Of a stretch of DNA of 64,000 nucleotides, positions 1 to 13,200 are shown in pieces. Position numbers and translations under genes: made by a program. The notes under the pieces were generated by a model, which saw only the letters and a program-made list of their open reading frames with translations, was not told the origin of the DNA and did not search any database. Positions within the stretch are counted from its first letter, which is position 1. Every line of letters begins with the position of its first letter. This DNA comes from Bostrychus sinensis (lineage: Eukaryota; Chordata; Actinopteri; Gobiiformes; Eleotridae), in the NCBI GenBank assembly GCA_020698575.1, contig CM036246.1, positions 40,374,897 to 40,438,896 of the forward strand. Direction: 5' to 3'.

Positions 1-1123
1 TACAGAGCTGCTCAGAATACACAGGACTCTGTTTTTTTATGGCAAAACTGGCAACATTGCACCATGTTTGTTTGGGTCAGTGTGGTGCACTGCTTACATC
101 TCGCACTTCGTTTCTCTAATTAGTTACTACGCCTGTGATTTTTCTGCTGTAGAAATGAACCTCAAGTGAAGGGACACCAGACTAACAGAGTTAAACAGAG
201 TCAGTCTGGCTGGACAGGCTAATTCAACATAATTATACTGAAACATCTGAAAGAAGCATGTGGACATAATTGTTTTTACAAGCTGTTAAGTCCCTCAACC
301 TGTGCACTTCTGACTTTTGTCAACTATTCTGCATGCGTCTTATTTGTTAATGTATTATTCTTGTGTTTAAATGAATCATAGTTCAACCAAAGGAAATCCC
401 TAGTTTTTATGTTCATTCTGCTCTCAGTTAAAACCTCTCTGGACTGAGTCTGTATCTGACAGAGGGCTCTCACTGTCAGCTGCAGCTCGCTCCACTTCTC
501 TCACAGTGTTTCCACCGATGTCTTTCTTTACCTCTAAAAGGTTATGTTTTGTTTTCACCAGTGTTGATTTGTTAGTCTCTAATTCAAAATGTATTCAGTG
601 GATTTTAATTTTTAACTACAGTTAAATGGGCAAAGGAAAAAAAATATTAATTTCTTGGTGTGAATCTGAAACGCCGTCTGGATCCAGGGTTGTTTTTTAA
701 AGGGGGTTTAGTGCCATTGTGAGATAGGGCCAAAGATCCAGCCACAGTAACAGGCCGGATTAGTTTGAGTAGATTCTTTACCATTGTGAGAAATAAGGGC
801 TTTTTCGATTAATAAACAGAGCATTTACTCCTGAACCAGAAGATCACTGAAGCAAGTTCAAGTCTGGGCTTTATATCTTTACTGATATATTTATATACTT
901 TACACTACTGTGTACTGTGACTTTATTCTGTGAGTGTTTGTAACTAAAAAAGATGTGAGAAGTGATCTGTTTATTTCATTTAATGAATGGCTTTAAATGA
1001 AAAAAGTTGGTTTAAAAAAATTTTGTAACAAGTTTTTTCTCGTGTGAACTATGTTGTATAACTAATGTTAGGTGCAAACAGAGGAATGGATTATAAAAGC
1101 AGACTTGGGCTACATTGAAATAA

Positions 1124-1154
<31 letters not shown>

Positions 1155-1167
1155 CTTGTTTGTACAG
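1..1167 (+). other. cdc14a intron, 5' part
   Basis: No exon or recognisable repeat was found except the (CT)14 tract at 1124-1151 just before the acceptor. Confidence 0.6.
1124..1151 (+). repeat. (CT)n microsatellite in a splice-acceptor pyrimidine tract
   Basis: About 14 perfect CT units, ending 16 bases before the AG at 1166-1167 of the first cdc14a exon in the window. Confidence 0.95.
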
Positions 1168-1234
1168 GGATGCCTCTTTTGGGAATTGCACCTTCAACCT
1201 CACCATATTAGACTGTCTACAGGGCATCAGGAAG
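1168..1234 (+). CDS. cdc14a: cdc14a exon: end of N-terminal domain
   Basis: It encodes 22 residues, DASFGNCTFNLTILDCLQGIRK, after one base that completes an Arg codon begun upstream. The acceptor is TACAG|G and the donor is AAG|gtgaga. A (CT)n microsatellite supplies most of the acceptor's pyrimidine tract. Confidence 0.93.
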
Positions 1235-4200
1235 GTGAGACTGTTTGTTCCGTGGTTTTCTCAGAGTATTATTTCCATTAACTCGACACGGAAACGTTCA
1301 CAAACCCCTGTGGCAAAAAACAACAACAAAAAAAACAAGAAATATGACTTTTCTCTCTTTTTTTTCTTTTTTACAAATAATTCTTGATACAATATACAAT
1401 GTTTTTCTCAAATACAAGAAAGCTTTTACACTTTCATTTATGAGCTAGATTAGATTAGGTTTAAAAGTAGACATTTTTGAGCAGTAGCATTTGTTCAAAG
1501 GTGTGCTGCTGCAGTAATGAACGTCTGCTCCCTTCCACATCAGCAGCTGCAGCTCTGAGATTGTAGTGCAAGTTCAGTTGGATCAAAGTTATTATCCGCG
1601 TGAAGCCGTGCTGAACAAAACCTCAAAACCTACAAATGTGTAGCGGGACATGAGGCTACATGAGAGGACCATGTTCACTCCGTCTTCGCAGATGTCCAAG
1701 GCGTTTGGCTCGGTCACACGCCCCTTGGCTTCTGTCGCTGTGAATGAGCAGCCAAAGCCGGAGCACACCACATTTTAAAGTGACTTTGAGTGTCTAAAAA
1801 AGTGCTGTATAAGAGTAATGCATTATTACTCTTTATGATATTTGGGCGATGCATAAAACACATTGTTGTTGTCGACCCCTGAAGCTGAATCCCTCTTGAT
1901 GGTGCAGATAAATAAGATAAACAGATATGTGTTTGGTAAATCTCAAAGCCCTGAGCTGCAGCTGATCAGTCACAGATAAACCTGAGGCAAAGTTGTTCCA
2001 GCATATTTTGAATTTTAAATGCCTTTGAATTTCTACCACAGATTTTTTTCTAACACTGAAAAAAGAAATGGGCAGCAGTAGCTCAGTTGGTAGAGCCGCT
2101 TGTCCACTGACCAGAAGGTTGGTGGTTCAAACCCTGCTCACATTGTTGCATAATGTTGTTGTGTCCTTTGGCAAGACACTTAACCCGCCTTGCCTCCAGT
2201 GTCTGTGCACACTGGTGTATGTATTGTGTGTGTGAATGGATGAATGTTTCCTTTGAGTACCCATGGAGGTAGAAAAATGCTATATAAATGTGACCATTTA
2301 TTTATTTATCCTTTATCCAAATTTCAGAATAAAAAAATAATATATTTTTACTGGACTGGAATTGAGAGACAAATAAATTCAGATTTTTTTTTTCAGTGTT
2401 AAAAATGTGTGTGTTAGAAATTCAAAGGCATTTAAATTTCAAAATCTGATGAAACAAGTTTGCTTCCATAATGTTCCAATCAAACCCCATTTGGCCTCGT
2501 CCACATCAAAAGAAAAAGTGACATATATCATTTTAATTTACTTAAATTGAAAACATTTACATACAGCCTGTACACTGTCTGTGCGACCAGTTGACTTATT
2601 AGTCTAGAGCCCTGTACGTTAAAATTGGAAAATGTTGTGAGGATTATTCCCCACAGGTAATAAAAACCTCAAAATTCAGTATCTCATAAAAAAGAATGTG
2701 ACATAATAATTGTCATATTTCTTCAAAATTGAAAATAATTCCCTTGGCAATGGGTAATGTACTATTTAAGATCATAACACAAATGAACAAGAAGGCAATG
2801 TTGAAGAGTAAATACCTTTTATGTTACAAGACTTTAGCCGGATTTTGCTACAAATTTGATAGAAAAAGTTTACTAGAAAGAAAATAGGGGAAAAAATTGA
2901 AAATCAGTAGGAAGCAGGAGTGAAAACAGCTTAGTGACATATGCTCGTTACAGGAAAAGTCTAATCCTGGTGTTGAAGCAGATGGGGAAGCTCGGACACA
3001 GTTGAGTTCGGGGTCAGAGGGAAACACAGGGGACCACACTGATGACGGTTACATAAGAGACGGGGACAGACGAGAGGACAGACGAGAGGACAGAGGGGCT
3101 TTGTACCGGGATACAAGAGGACAGAGGACCAGAGAAAAGACAGAGAGGAGAGAGGACCAATCAGAGAGGAGAGAGACGAGAGAGGACCAATCAGAGAGAG
3201 GAGAGAGGACCAATCAGAGAGGAGAGGAAGAGAGGAGAGAAGACCAATCAGAGAGAGAGAGAGGAGAGAGGACCAATCAGAGAGGAGAGAGAGGAGAGAG
3301 GACCAATCAGAGAGGAGAGAAGGAGAGGAGAGAGGACCAATCAGAGAGGAGAGAAGGAGAGGAGAGAGGACCAATCAGAGAGGAGAGAAAGAGAGGAGAG
3401 AGGACCAATCAGAGAGGAGAGAGAGGAGAACAGACCAATCAGAGAGTAAAGAGAGGAGAACGGACCAATCAGAGAGGAGAGAAAGAGAGGAGAGAGAGGA
3501 CCAGAGAAAAGACAGAGAGGAGAGAGAGGAGAGAGGACCAATCAGAGAGGACAGAGGACCAGAGAAAAGACAGAGAGGAGAGAGGATCAATCAGAGAGGA
3601 GAGAAGGAGAGGAGAGAGGACCAATCAGAGAGGAGAGAGAGGAGAGCAGACCAATCAGAGAGGAGAGAGAGGAGAGAGGACCAATCAGAGAGGAGAGAGA
3701 GGAGAGCAGACCAATCAGAGAGGCGAGAGAACCAGAGAAAAGACAGAGAGGAGAGACGACCAATCAGAGAGGAGAGAAGGAGAGGAGAGAAGGAGAGGAG
3801 AGAGAGGACCAATCAGAGAGGAGAGAAAGAAAGGAGAGAGGACCAATCAGAGAGGAGAGAAAGAGAGGAGAGAGGACCAATCAGAGAGTTTTTCTTTTCC
3901 CTGTGATACTCTGTATGTTTATAAATCTGTCTGTGCAGATCTTTAAAGCCTCAGCTCTAATGTTCACATTTTCCACTTATCCTTTATGAATATTTTGTTG
4001 AATGTTTTACTTTGTTACCTGCAAGTTGATTTTTCCCGAGTGATAGAAAGCTGAGCCTTTCTGTAATGTCTGAACACATTGATAAATGAACTGCCTGATT
4101 TTTATTTGACAGTGGATTAATTGTCTGTACTGAACGGTTTGTGCTTGTTCCAGGCGCTGCAGCACGGTTTCTTCGACTTTGAAACATTTGATGTAGACGA

Positions 4201-7200
4201 GTACGAACACTACGAGGTAAACAGACTTCCTCTGTATTAGGTGAATTGTGTATTAGGTATCTTGTACTGTGTATTCTTTATACGTCTGTGTTCTCTTGCA
4301 GCGAGTGGAGAATGGGGACCTGAACTGGATCGTCCCGGGGAAGTTCCTGGCCTTCAGCGGTCCTCATCCCAAAACTAAAATTGAGAACGGTCAGTCCTTC
4401 CAGAGCCGCTCATCGTCCATCGTGTTTTATTTACTGTTTTATATTTGTATAGTGTGGTGTTGTATGATTCTGAATCCAAACTTTCGCTGTCCTAACCGTG
4501 TTTTTGCGTCCGCGGGGCAGGTTACCCTCTCCACGCCCCCGAGGCTTACTTCCCGTACTTCAGGAAGCACAACGTGACGACCGTGGTCCGCCTGAACAAG
4601 AAGATCTATGAGGCCCACAGGTTCACGGACGCCGGCTTCGACCACTGCGACCTGTTCTTCGTGGACGGCAGCACGCCCAGCGACACCATCATGAGGCGGT
4701 TCCTGCACATCTGCGAGAGCACGGACGGAGCTGTGGCCGTGCACTGCAAAGGTCAGACCCAGTTCCAGATTAATGTTCTTCACACCGAGTGGAGAAGGTC
4801 TGCACTCGCTCAGAGGGTTGGTTTATTTGGCCTCGTTTTTTTGCCTACTTCATGGTTTTGTTTCCTGTAGATGTCCTCCAATAATGGATTAACAAAACGT
4901 ATTCTCAGCTTTGGGACTGTCCAGATTGTTTGAGACCCAAACAATGTTTAGGTCGACACTTTCTGCTGTCGTGGAACTGAGCAGGGTCCTAGGAGTTGCT
5001 TGTAAACAGCAGGCTTTTGTTCTGATCAGCTCTACTCTAGTTCAGTTCAATTCAGTTTTATTTGTAAAGCCCAGTATCACAACAAAAGTCACCTCAAACG
5101 GCTTCACAATCAACACAAACAATAACTACACTAAACTAAACCGACCCAGGACTCTCCTGTCCTTAAACCCTCCTTCTCTTAAGGAAAAACTTCTAAAAAT
5201 ACCCAGCTGTGGGAAAAAAAGCAGAAACCTTATGGAGCCCATGTTGAAGGAGCGATCCTCTCCCAGCACAGGCAACATGTGTCAGGAGTTAGTCCATGAG
5301 CTCATCCATAGGATCATAGTTCACTCTGTAAGGATTCATCCAGGCGGGGGAGTGGGGGTGAGGCATCTGTCCTGAGAAGATTATAATATTATGAGAACAT
5401 TTCCAGTAGAGGGCAGTGTAAGTTCGTAAGTGTTGTCCAAGCTCCTATGATTTTTCTGATGCATAATTTGTGTTTAATCTGAATTTTATAAAGACTTTTA
5501 ATCACAGAAGTCCATCTCATACGACCCTGAGCACGACCGTTATATATTATAAATTATTAGTTTGCTGGTTTTTATATTTGGAAATAGTCATTCAAGTATA
5601 CAATTAAAAATAATGTTCACAATCCAACGTGTTAGATAAATAATTAATTGTTAACTAACTACTTTTTAAGTCAAATCTCGTTCAATTAAAGCAGACATGA
5701 ACCAAAATAATGTCAGATGCATTGTTATTGAATGGAAAGGTGAGACGACCAACGATTCCCACCCCTTATGCTCTTCTATCAATGATTATTATGTTTTTAA
5801 TGTTTATTTACTATTTAAAGGTACTGTGAGCAGCATGCACTTGTACTGGTTTGAAAGCGGTACTGCAGTCTAAATTAAAACAGTGGTCTGTGGGCTGCCC
5901 AGTTTTCCTCTTTTCTGATTGGACGATCAACAATGCAGGTTTACAACCTAAACAAAAAATGTAAACATAAACAACGTGGCCATTACGTTCAGTAATTTTT
6001 AAATTGTAAATAACTCAGCTATTCTGTTATCAATAAACTAATATTTGATTTAAACATGTTTACCTCATATCTTGGGTCATTTTTTTTTTAAATATAAAAA
6101 AATAGATATTTTGTTCATAGCACCTTTAAAGCCCAGCACTAGTGTTTTATAAATATGTTATAAACATGTAATAATCATGACAGCACTGACCAAACAATAT
6201 CTGATAGTGATAAGTAACACTGACATTTTCCAGCTTTAATTTACCAAAATAATAATTTATTGATTTATTTGCAGATGCAGTTAATGTTTTCTGATGTGCG
6301 TCTGTGTGGAGTACATCAGAGTCGTGTCCTGCTGGAGCTCAGGAGATAATGGCATTAGATCAGAGAGAGTTTACACCGGGACACTGCTGCTGCTGAATCA
6401 CTCTGTCCACACGCAGACACACATTTAAATTACTGCTCTAGTACCATTATAACCAGAGTTTTAACTGCATGTAAATGTCTCACTCTCAACCACAGTAACG
6501 CGGCACTCACTGCTCTGGCTCTGCTCTATCTTTTTGTCTGTTAAGTCATATTTTTATGTGTGTTTTTATTTGTGGCTGGTTTAGGCAGGACGGCTCTCTG
6601 ATCGGCTGCTGGTTAGGGGTGGGCTCACAATTTAGATTCAAAAGTGATTCAACAAACTTCTTTCTGGTTCATGCCAGCATTAATTCTTCAACAATAATTC
6701 ATTTTAATTGTACATTTTATATCTGAAAGGAAATTTTAAAACACTTTCTACTCCAAAAACTAAAATAAGAGAACTAATAATTGAAATGTTGCATTCTGTT
6801 AGCCTTTGCCAGAGCTGACTCAGCAACATAAGATCTGTATTGGACACAGCCTTCTTTAATAATTGTAGTCTTAACAAAATTCCAATTTTTAACTTTACTG
6901 AATTGATTTAGAATCTTTTATAAGAAAAAAACAGTTTGAAAATAAATGTTTCTCTGTATGTTTGCATGTGTAGCTGGTTTAGGCAGGACGGGCACTCTGA
7001 TCGGCTGTTACCTGATGAAGCACTACCGGTTCACTGCTGGAGAGGTCATTGCCTGGATCAGGATCTGCAGACCAGGATCCATCATCGGCCCTCAGCAGAA
7101 CTACCTGGAGGAGTAAGGACTCTACATTCATACTGACAGTTTCAACTTAAAGGGGCTTTGTTCTGCTTTTAGCTGAACAGCAGCACCTTTTACAACCATT

Positions 7201-10200
7201 AGAAACATCATGTGACTAAAAAAAAGCGTTTCCAACAATTACTTTACCATTGCCATAAAGAAACCAGCAGAGGGCAGCTGTGTTACGCTCTTGAACAGAA
7301 ACCGAGAAAAAAAGATTCTGATTCTTGTTGTATATTGCCATTTTACTGCAAAATAAAAAAGCTTCATTTACACCCACTTGAGTAGTCCTGTATTCTCCGG
7401 CGCTGAGTTTCAGAGGCCTCAGAACGCTCGTTTTTAACATGAAGCTCCGCCCACTCCAGGAAGCACTGACCAATCAACAAAAAGCCCTCTACATCCACTC
7501 TGCTCTCAGTCATTTATCCAACAGTGTACATCTCTGTTTCCACTGATTCCTCACAGACATTTTTACTTTTGAAGTCAAATGGCATCAGACAAAAAGTTTT
7601 AAGAACGTAAACAGCTCTTTTTCTATGTTTGTGTTCAAAAACTGTAACAGAGCTGCCCTCTGCTGGTCTCTTCACCTGTTTCTTTATGGCAGTAGTAAAG
7701 TACTTATTGAAATGCTTTCTTTTAGTGAGATTTCAGCACCCAAATACATCACCAAAGAATACATGGCATGGCTTTGGCTGCACCTTTCATCCATTTACAC
7801 AGAAGGCTGCATGGAAAGGAAGATATTTTAAGATAATTTTAAGCCAACATTATAAAAATAGGAATTACTTAATTAACACGGCCTTGTCAATGGCAGTTTT
7901 GAGTGTAAATGGGTACAAAAACAAGCAAGCTATCATTTTGAACAACAAAACCATGACCACAAGTTTAGCTTTTGCCACTCTTGCAATGAACAATTGTTTT
8001 TTTTTTCTTCAGTTCTGACCAGTTTTTCATTAAGAAGCAGATAATCCTGTCACATTAGCAGTGTAAGTTCGCCCTCTGGGGTTCACAAAGTCATTCAGAG
8101 CCACACAGTTCAGCGCTGACATCTCCTCTGTCTTTTTTCCGTCCTCTGTTTGTACTAGCCCCTAACTTAAACACAACATTATGAACTGTCTCACCAACTC
8201 TAAGGCTATGTGTGTTTAAAGTGACTACAGAGAGCGAAACAAAGCAAAGTTTCCATGTTAACGACTTCCAACATGAACCAAAATGACAAAATGATAGATA
8301 AGCTTGGGTTACTTTTGGTTTGTAACTATAGAAGAGCAATCAACAGCCAGCATCATTAAGAAATATACAGACATTTAGAGATTTAAAGTCTTCTCCAAAC
8401 CTTTTTTGCTTGTGTGTCTCTAAATGTGGGACAATTCTCGGCAGTAGATAAATCTGTTCTTTTTGTGTGTCCACAGGAAGCAGGCGTCTCTGTGGCTGAT
8501 GGGAGACTCTCTGCGCGCTCAGAAAACAAAGATGGACGACAGAGGAGTGCCTCATCTCATCTCCAGTCTGGACGAGTTAACCCTAAACCCCACGAACTCC
8601 GTCCTCAACGCAAACCTGTCCAAACCCCAGGGCTCCGACAGAATACAGGAGGTAACTGTCTGTGTCTCTCCTCCTACTGGACACTTTGGGTGCTCCTAGG
8701 GATGTAACGATGCACTGAAGTCACGATTAAGATTTTTTACGATTTTATTTGCAGATTTAGTTGCAGTATAATTATGACCAAAAGGATTTTTTTTACAGAG
8801 CCTATTTGTGTCTCCTTATCAAACTTAAATTGTTGTACATTTCTTATTAACAGAAATTTAATTTAAAAAGTAGATATTAAAACAATGACATTTGTTAGCC
8901 ACTTTTATTAACACTTTTCTACTTTCTTTCAAAAACAGAGACGCTACAGCAGCAAGCAATGCATAGAGAAGCAGCTTATCATGAATCCACGCCTCAGTCA
9001 TTTATAATGGGCCTAATATAAGTTAAATCTTATAAAAATATCAGTGAGGAAAGACTCTGTAAAGACTCTGATCTCCATGGAAACGCTTCGGGGGAGGGGC
9101 CGCTGAAATATCAGATAGACTTTAGCTGTTGTTAGCCACTTAGCTTTGCTTTAGCTCGCTGCTAACAACAAGCTACTTTCTGAACGATGGAAAACGGAGC
9201 AAACAGGTGCTGCCTAAATAAAACTTCAGATGTGTCTCTTGCCGTTCACCCTGGGCTTGTTGTTGTTGTTGTTGTTTCTCCCTGTGCGCTGTGTGTGCGC
9301 TCCTCCGTCTGTGCGAGAGGTGAGGCAGCGCTCTTCCGGCCCGCTACGAGTAATGAAGCTCTTGTGCAGTCTTTTCACTTTTCCAGCACATTGAGCTAAT
9401 TATTTTACGAGTCCTGTAAACTAAACTTTATATAAATTCATGTTTCTCTTCTGTAAAATGGTCTCTTATGCATCGATTTTTAGCCGATTTACGAATAATA
9501 ATTACATCCCTAGGCGCTACAACTAAAAACGTGCAACCTATACAATGTTGCTACTACTATTAATACTGATACTACTCTGACCACTACTACTACTACTACT
9601 TGGACTGCTGTTAATACAACTACTACTGCCACTCCTACAACTGTAGTATTTTTTGTCTTTCAGAATGATGTGGACAGTGGAGTGACTCAGGGAGACAAAC
9701 TCAGAGCCTTAAAGAGCAGAAGACCACCTCGATCGGCCACAACAGGAGCCCTGAGGTAAGTTTAGAGAATTTTAAAACTTGATTTTGATGCCATTTTAGG
9801 GGAAGTGTGACCTTAATTCATAATTTTTCCTTATTTCAGAGTGGAGGAGATGAAGATGCACAGCAGAACGTCAACTCAACCGCTCAGGTGAGTAGGGGTG
9901 GGAAAATAATCATTTTTCCAATGCATCATTTGTGTCTTTAAAAAGATTCTGAATCCATTCAGAGAAGTTAATCTGAATTTCATAAAGACTGTTTATCAAT
10001 GAAGAGTGTGCGATACATATCTAAGGCTACCGGGTTGCAAAGAGTCGGCTCTGGCAAAAGCTAACAGATCTTGGTGCACATGTTCTGCAGATACATGTGG
10101 GTTTGTTTCATTTGAAATATAAAAATTATACAATTAAACACCAAAACAGTCTTAGATGTATTGATTTTTTTATTGAATCATGGGCCTCCAATCCATCCAA

Positions 10201-13200
10201 TCCTGAGATGCCCAAAGATTTTCACCCCTACAGCTGAGACTGAACTCTGACCACTTCTGAGTTCACTTCTGCGTAAACCAAAACAAAAAGTCTTTAACAA
10301 AAACGCCACTGTAGCGCCACTGTCCCTCTAAATGCATGAAGTTTGTGGATGAGGGCTGCTGTGGTCACTCCCTCCATCAGTTCTTAATAAAACTCTGTCC
10401 TGTGTTATTCCCAGGTTGTCCATGGGAATGTCCTCTCCGCTCAAAGCCTCCAAATTCCCATCGTCCTCTGCTTCGGCTGCAGCCAAACGGATCGGGAGGA
10501 GTTCATCTGGAGCAGCCTCAAACCTCAGGAGGTCAGACTCACTTCCTGTTTACACTTCCTGTTTACTGACCTCTGACCTGACTGAGTCTCCTCCTCTCTC
10601 TCTCTCTGTGTTTTTTTCAGTTTAATATGTTTCATGTCTGTTTTTGGTCTCTTAAAAAGACAGTTAAAAACCCTGTGTCAGTAAAGTCAAGTTATCAGAG
10701 TTGGTTAAGTTCATTCACAGCACGGCCCTGCCTCGCTCTGTGGCTCTCATTTACTGCAGCGAACAGAGCTAAACTCACACAGAGGTAAAACCCTGCTCCG
10801 CACTTGGTCCTGCAGAGGACAGAGAGGTGGACAGTGGCTTGCTCAATAAAAGTAAAGTACAAAACCTATTTGTGTGTAGGTGCCGACACCTCTGCAGGTT
10901 TAAAGAAGTGCTAATATTTATTCACAAAAGGGGCATGGCATGCACCTACATGAAAAAAACCTCTGCTGTTTGTACCGTCAGTAATACAGAGTGGAGCAGG
11001 TGAAAACACCTGTCTTATATGAAGAGTTGCATAGCTGCAGCAATAATAATATTAAATATTAATTAAATTATTGGTTCAAGTTAGTTTGACAGGTGTCTGA
11101 GTCTGTGGACTATTTATTTCTTCAGTTCATATTTGAAACAAATGGTAAACAACAAATCTACATTTGTAGTTCTGTGTGGAGGTGATATTGTCTGTTGTAG
11201 CCTGACTGATAACAATAATACAATAAGCTGTCTTTATTATTTATACAGTACTCTTATTGGACACCATTGACACCTCTGACCTAAAATGTAATCCCAACTA
11301 GAGCAGGACTGAAAGGGAAACAACTCAGAACTTCCTGCACCACCAAGAAGCCACTTGTTTAGATAACGGTCTGTAAAGTCCCATCTGTTAAAGTCTCTGT
11401 CCTGTGTCTGTCACGACTCCGCCCCCTTCCTTCCTCCACCTTTTTTTTTCTTTAGCTCCGCCCTCAGCTCACGATTGGCCAGTTCCCTGAGCGACCTATA
11501 TGCCTCGGAGCTGAACGCATCGTCGCTTCCTGTCTCCGCCTCCTCATCTGTTAGCTCCGCCCCCTTGTCACGTCTCTATGGAAAACGCTCCGAAGTAAAC
11601 AACAACAACAGCAGCGGCCGTCCTTTGTTCATGGGTCCTCCCACCTCGGCCGCTGCCACCACCACGACCACTGGCAAGAGCTCCGCCCACTTCCACGGGA
11701 GCAGGGAGTGGGCGGGGCCTCAGGAGTTCGGAGGTTACCACGGGAACGGGCCGTACAGCGCCTTAAAGGGGGGGCGCTACCTGAGCCGCTCCATCCCCGT
11801 AAGTCCTCCTCCACACAGCAGCAGCAGCTCTCTGTCCTCTGATTGGTCCGTTTGAATCTGTCCTCTTCATATCTGTCCTCTGATTGGTCCGTTTGAATCT
11901 GTCCTCTTCATATCTGTCCTCTGATTGGTCCGTTTGAATCTGTCCTCTTCATATCTGTCCTCTGATTGGTCCGTTTGAATCTGTCCTCTTCATATCTGTC
12001 CTCTGATTGGTCCGTTTGAATCTGTCCTCTTCATATCTGTCCTCTGATTGGTCCTCTCTCCTGTGACATCACCAACACGCCAGGCGACATAAAAAATTAC
12101 AAAAACTAAACCAGGACTAAGAACTGAACGTGGACCAATCTAGAACTAAACTGGGTCTAATCCAGGTCTAAACAAGGTCTAAAGAAGAACTAAAACAGGC
12201 CTAAACTTGGATTAAACCAGGACTAAACCAGGTCTAAACAAGAACTTAAAATGGGACTAAACTTGGAATAAACAAAGACTAATCTAGAGCTAAACTAGCA
12301 CGTAACCAGAACTAAGACTGGACCAATCTAGGTCCAAACCGGGTTCAAACCAGGAATAAGCCAGGTCTAAACAAGAACCAGGGCTGAACCCAGGCTGAAC
12401 CAGATCTAAACCAAGTCTAAATCAGATTTAAACCAGATTTAAACCAGGGCTAAACCAGGACTAATCTTGAACTGAACCAGGTCTAAACCAGGTCTAAACC
12501 AGGTCTAAACCAGGTCTAAACCAGGTCTAAACCAGGTCTAAACCAGGGCTAAACCAGGATTAAACCAGGTCTAAACTAGGGCTAAACCAGGGCTAAACTA
12601 GGATTAAACCAGGTCTAAACTAGGATTAAACCAGGTCTAAACTAGTGCTAAATCAGGGCTAAATCAGAACTAAACCAGTTCTAAACCAGCACATAACAAA
12701 GACAAAGCTGTAGTTATTAGTTCACATTTAATCCCCAACCAGAGTAGAACTAAAACAGGACTATGACTGGCTTTACATTAAACTAAATCAGACCTGACTA
12801 CTGAGTACCACCTGCGGTTACACGCACCACAGATTGAGAACCACTGCTTTAAGCCATTGTTTCCTGAACTGTCCTGGCTCTGTATTTGTGCTGCGACTCC
12901 CTCTAGTGGGGCAAAAGACAAACACACACACTTGTAAAAACATGAAGTCTCTGGTGTGTTGGTTTTCTTTATGGCCTCTTCTGAGTATAAATGGTGTTTT
13001 ATAATCCAGAGGAATGGTTTGGTCTGCTTTACTTCTCCATCGCTTACATGTTTTAGGACTAAATTGTCTCTTTATTTAACTTTGACCAGCCACAGTTTAC
13101 AGCTTTAACACTGATTTATTCATTCACCATCTCACACTGGTTTTGCTTTCACACCGTCGCCGCTTAACCCGATGTAACGGATGTGGTAAAACATTTGATT

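Noticed and set aside
3002..3946. 314-codon Arg/Glu-rich frame
   Set aside because: It lies inside a cdc14a intron and consists of the purine-rich minisatellite.
9187..9399. 70-codon frame in the 8697-9512 element
   Set aside because: No homology recognised; composition is GTT-rich repeat.
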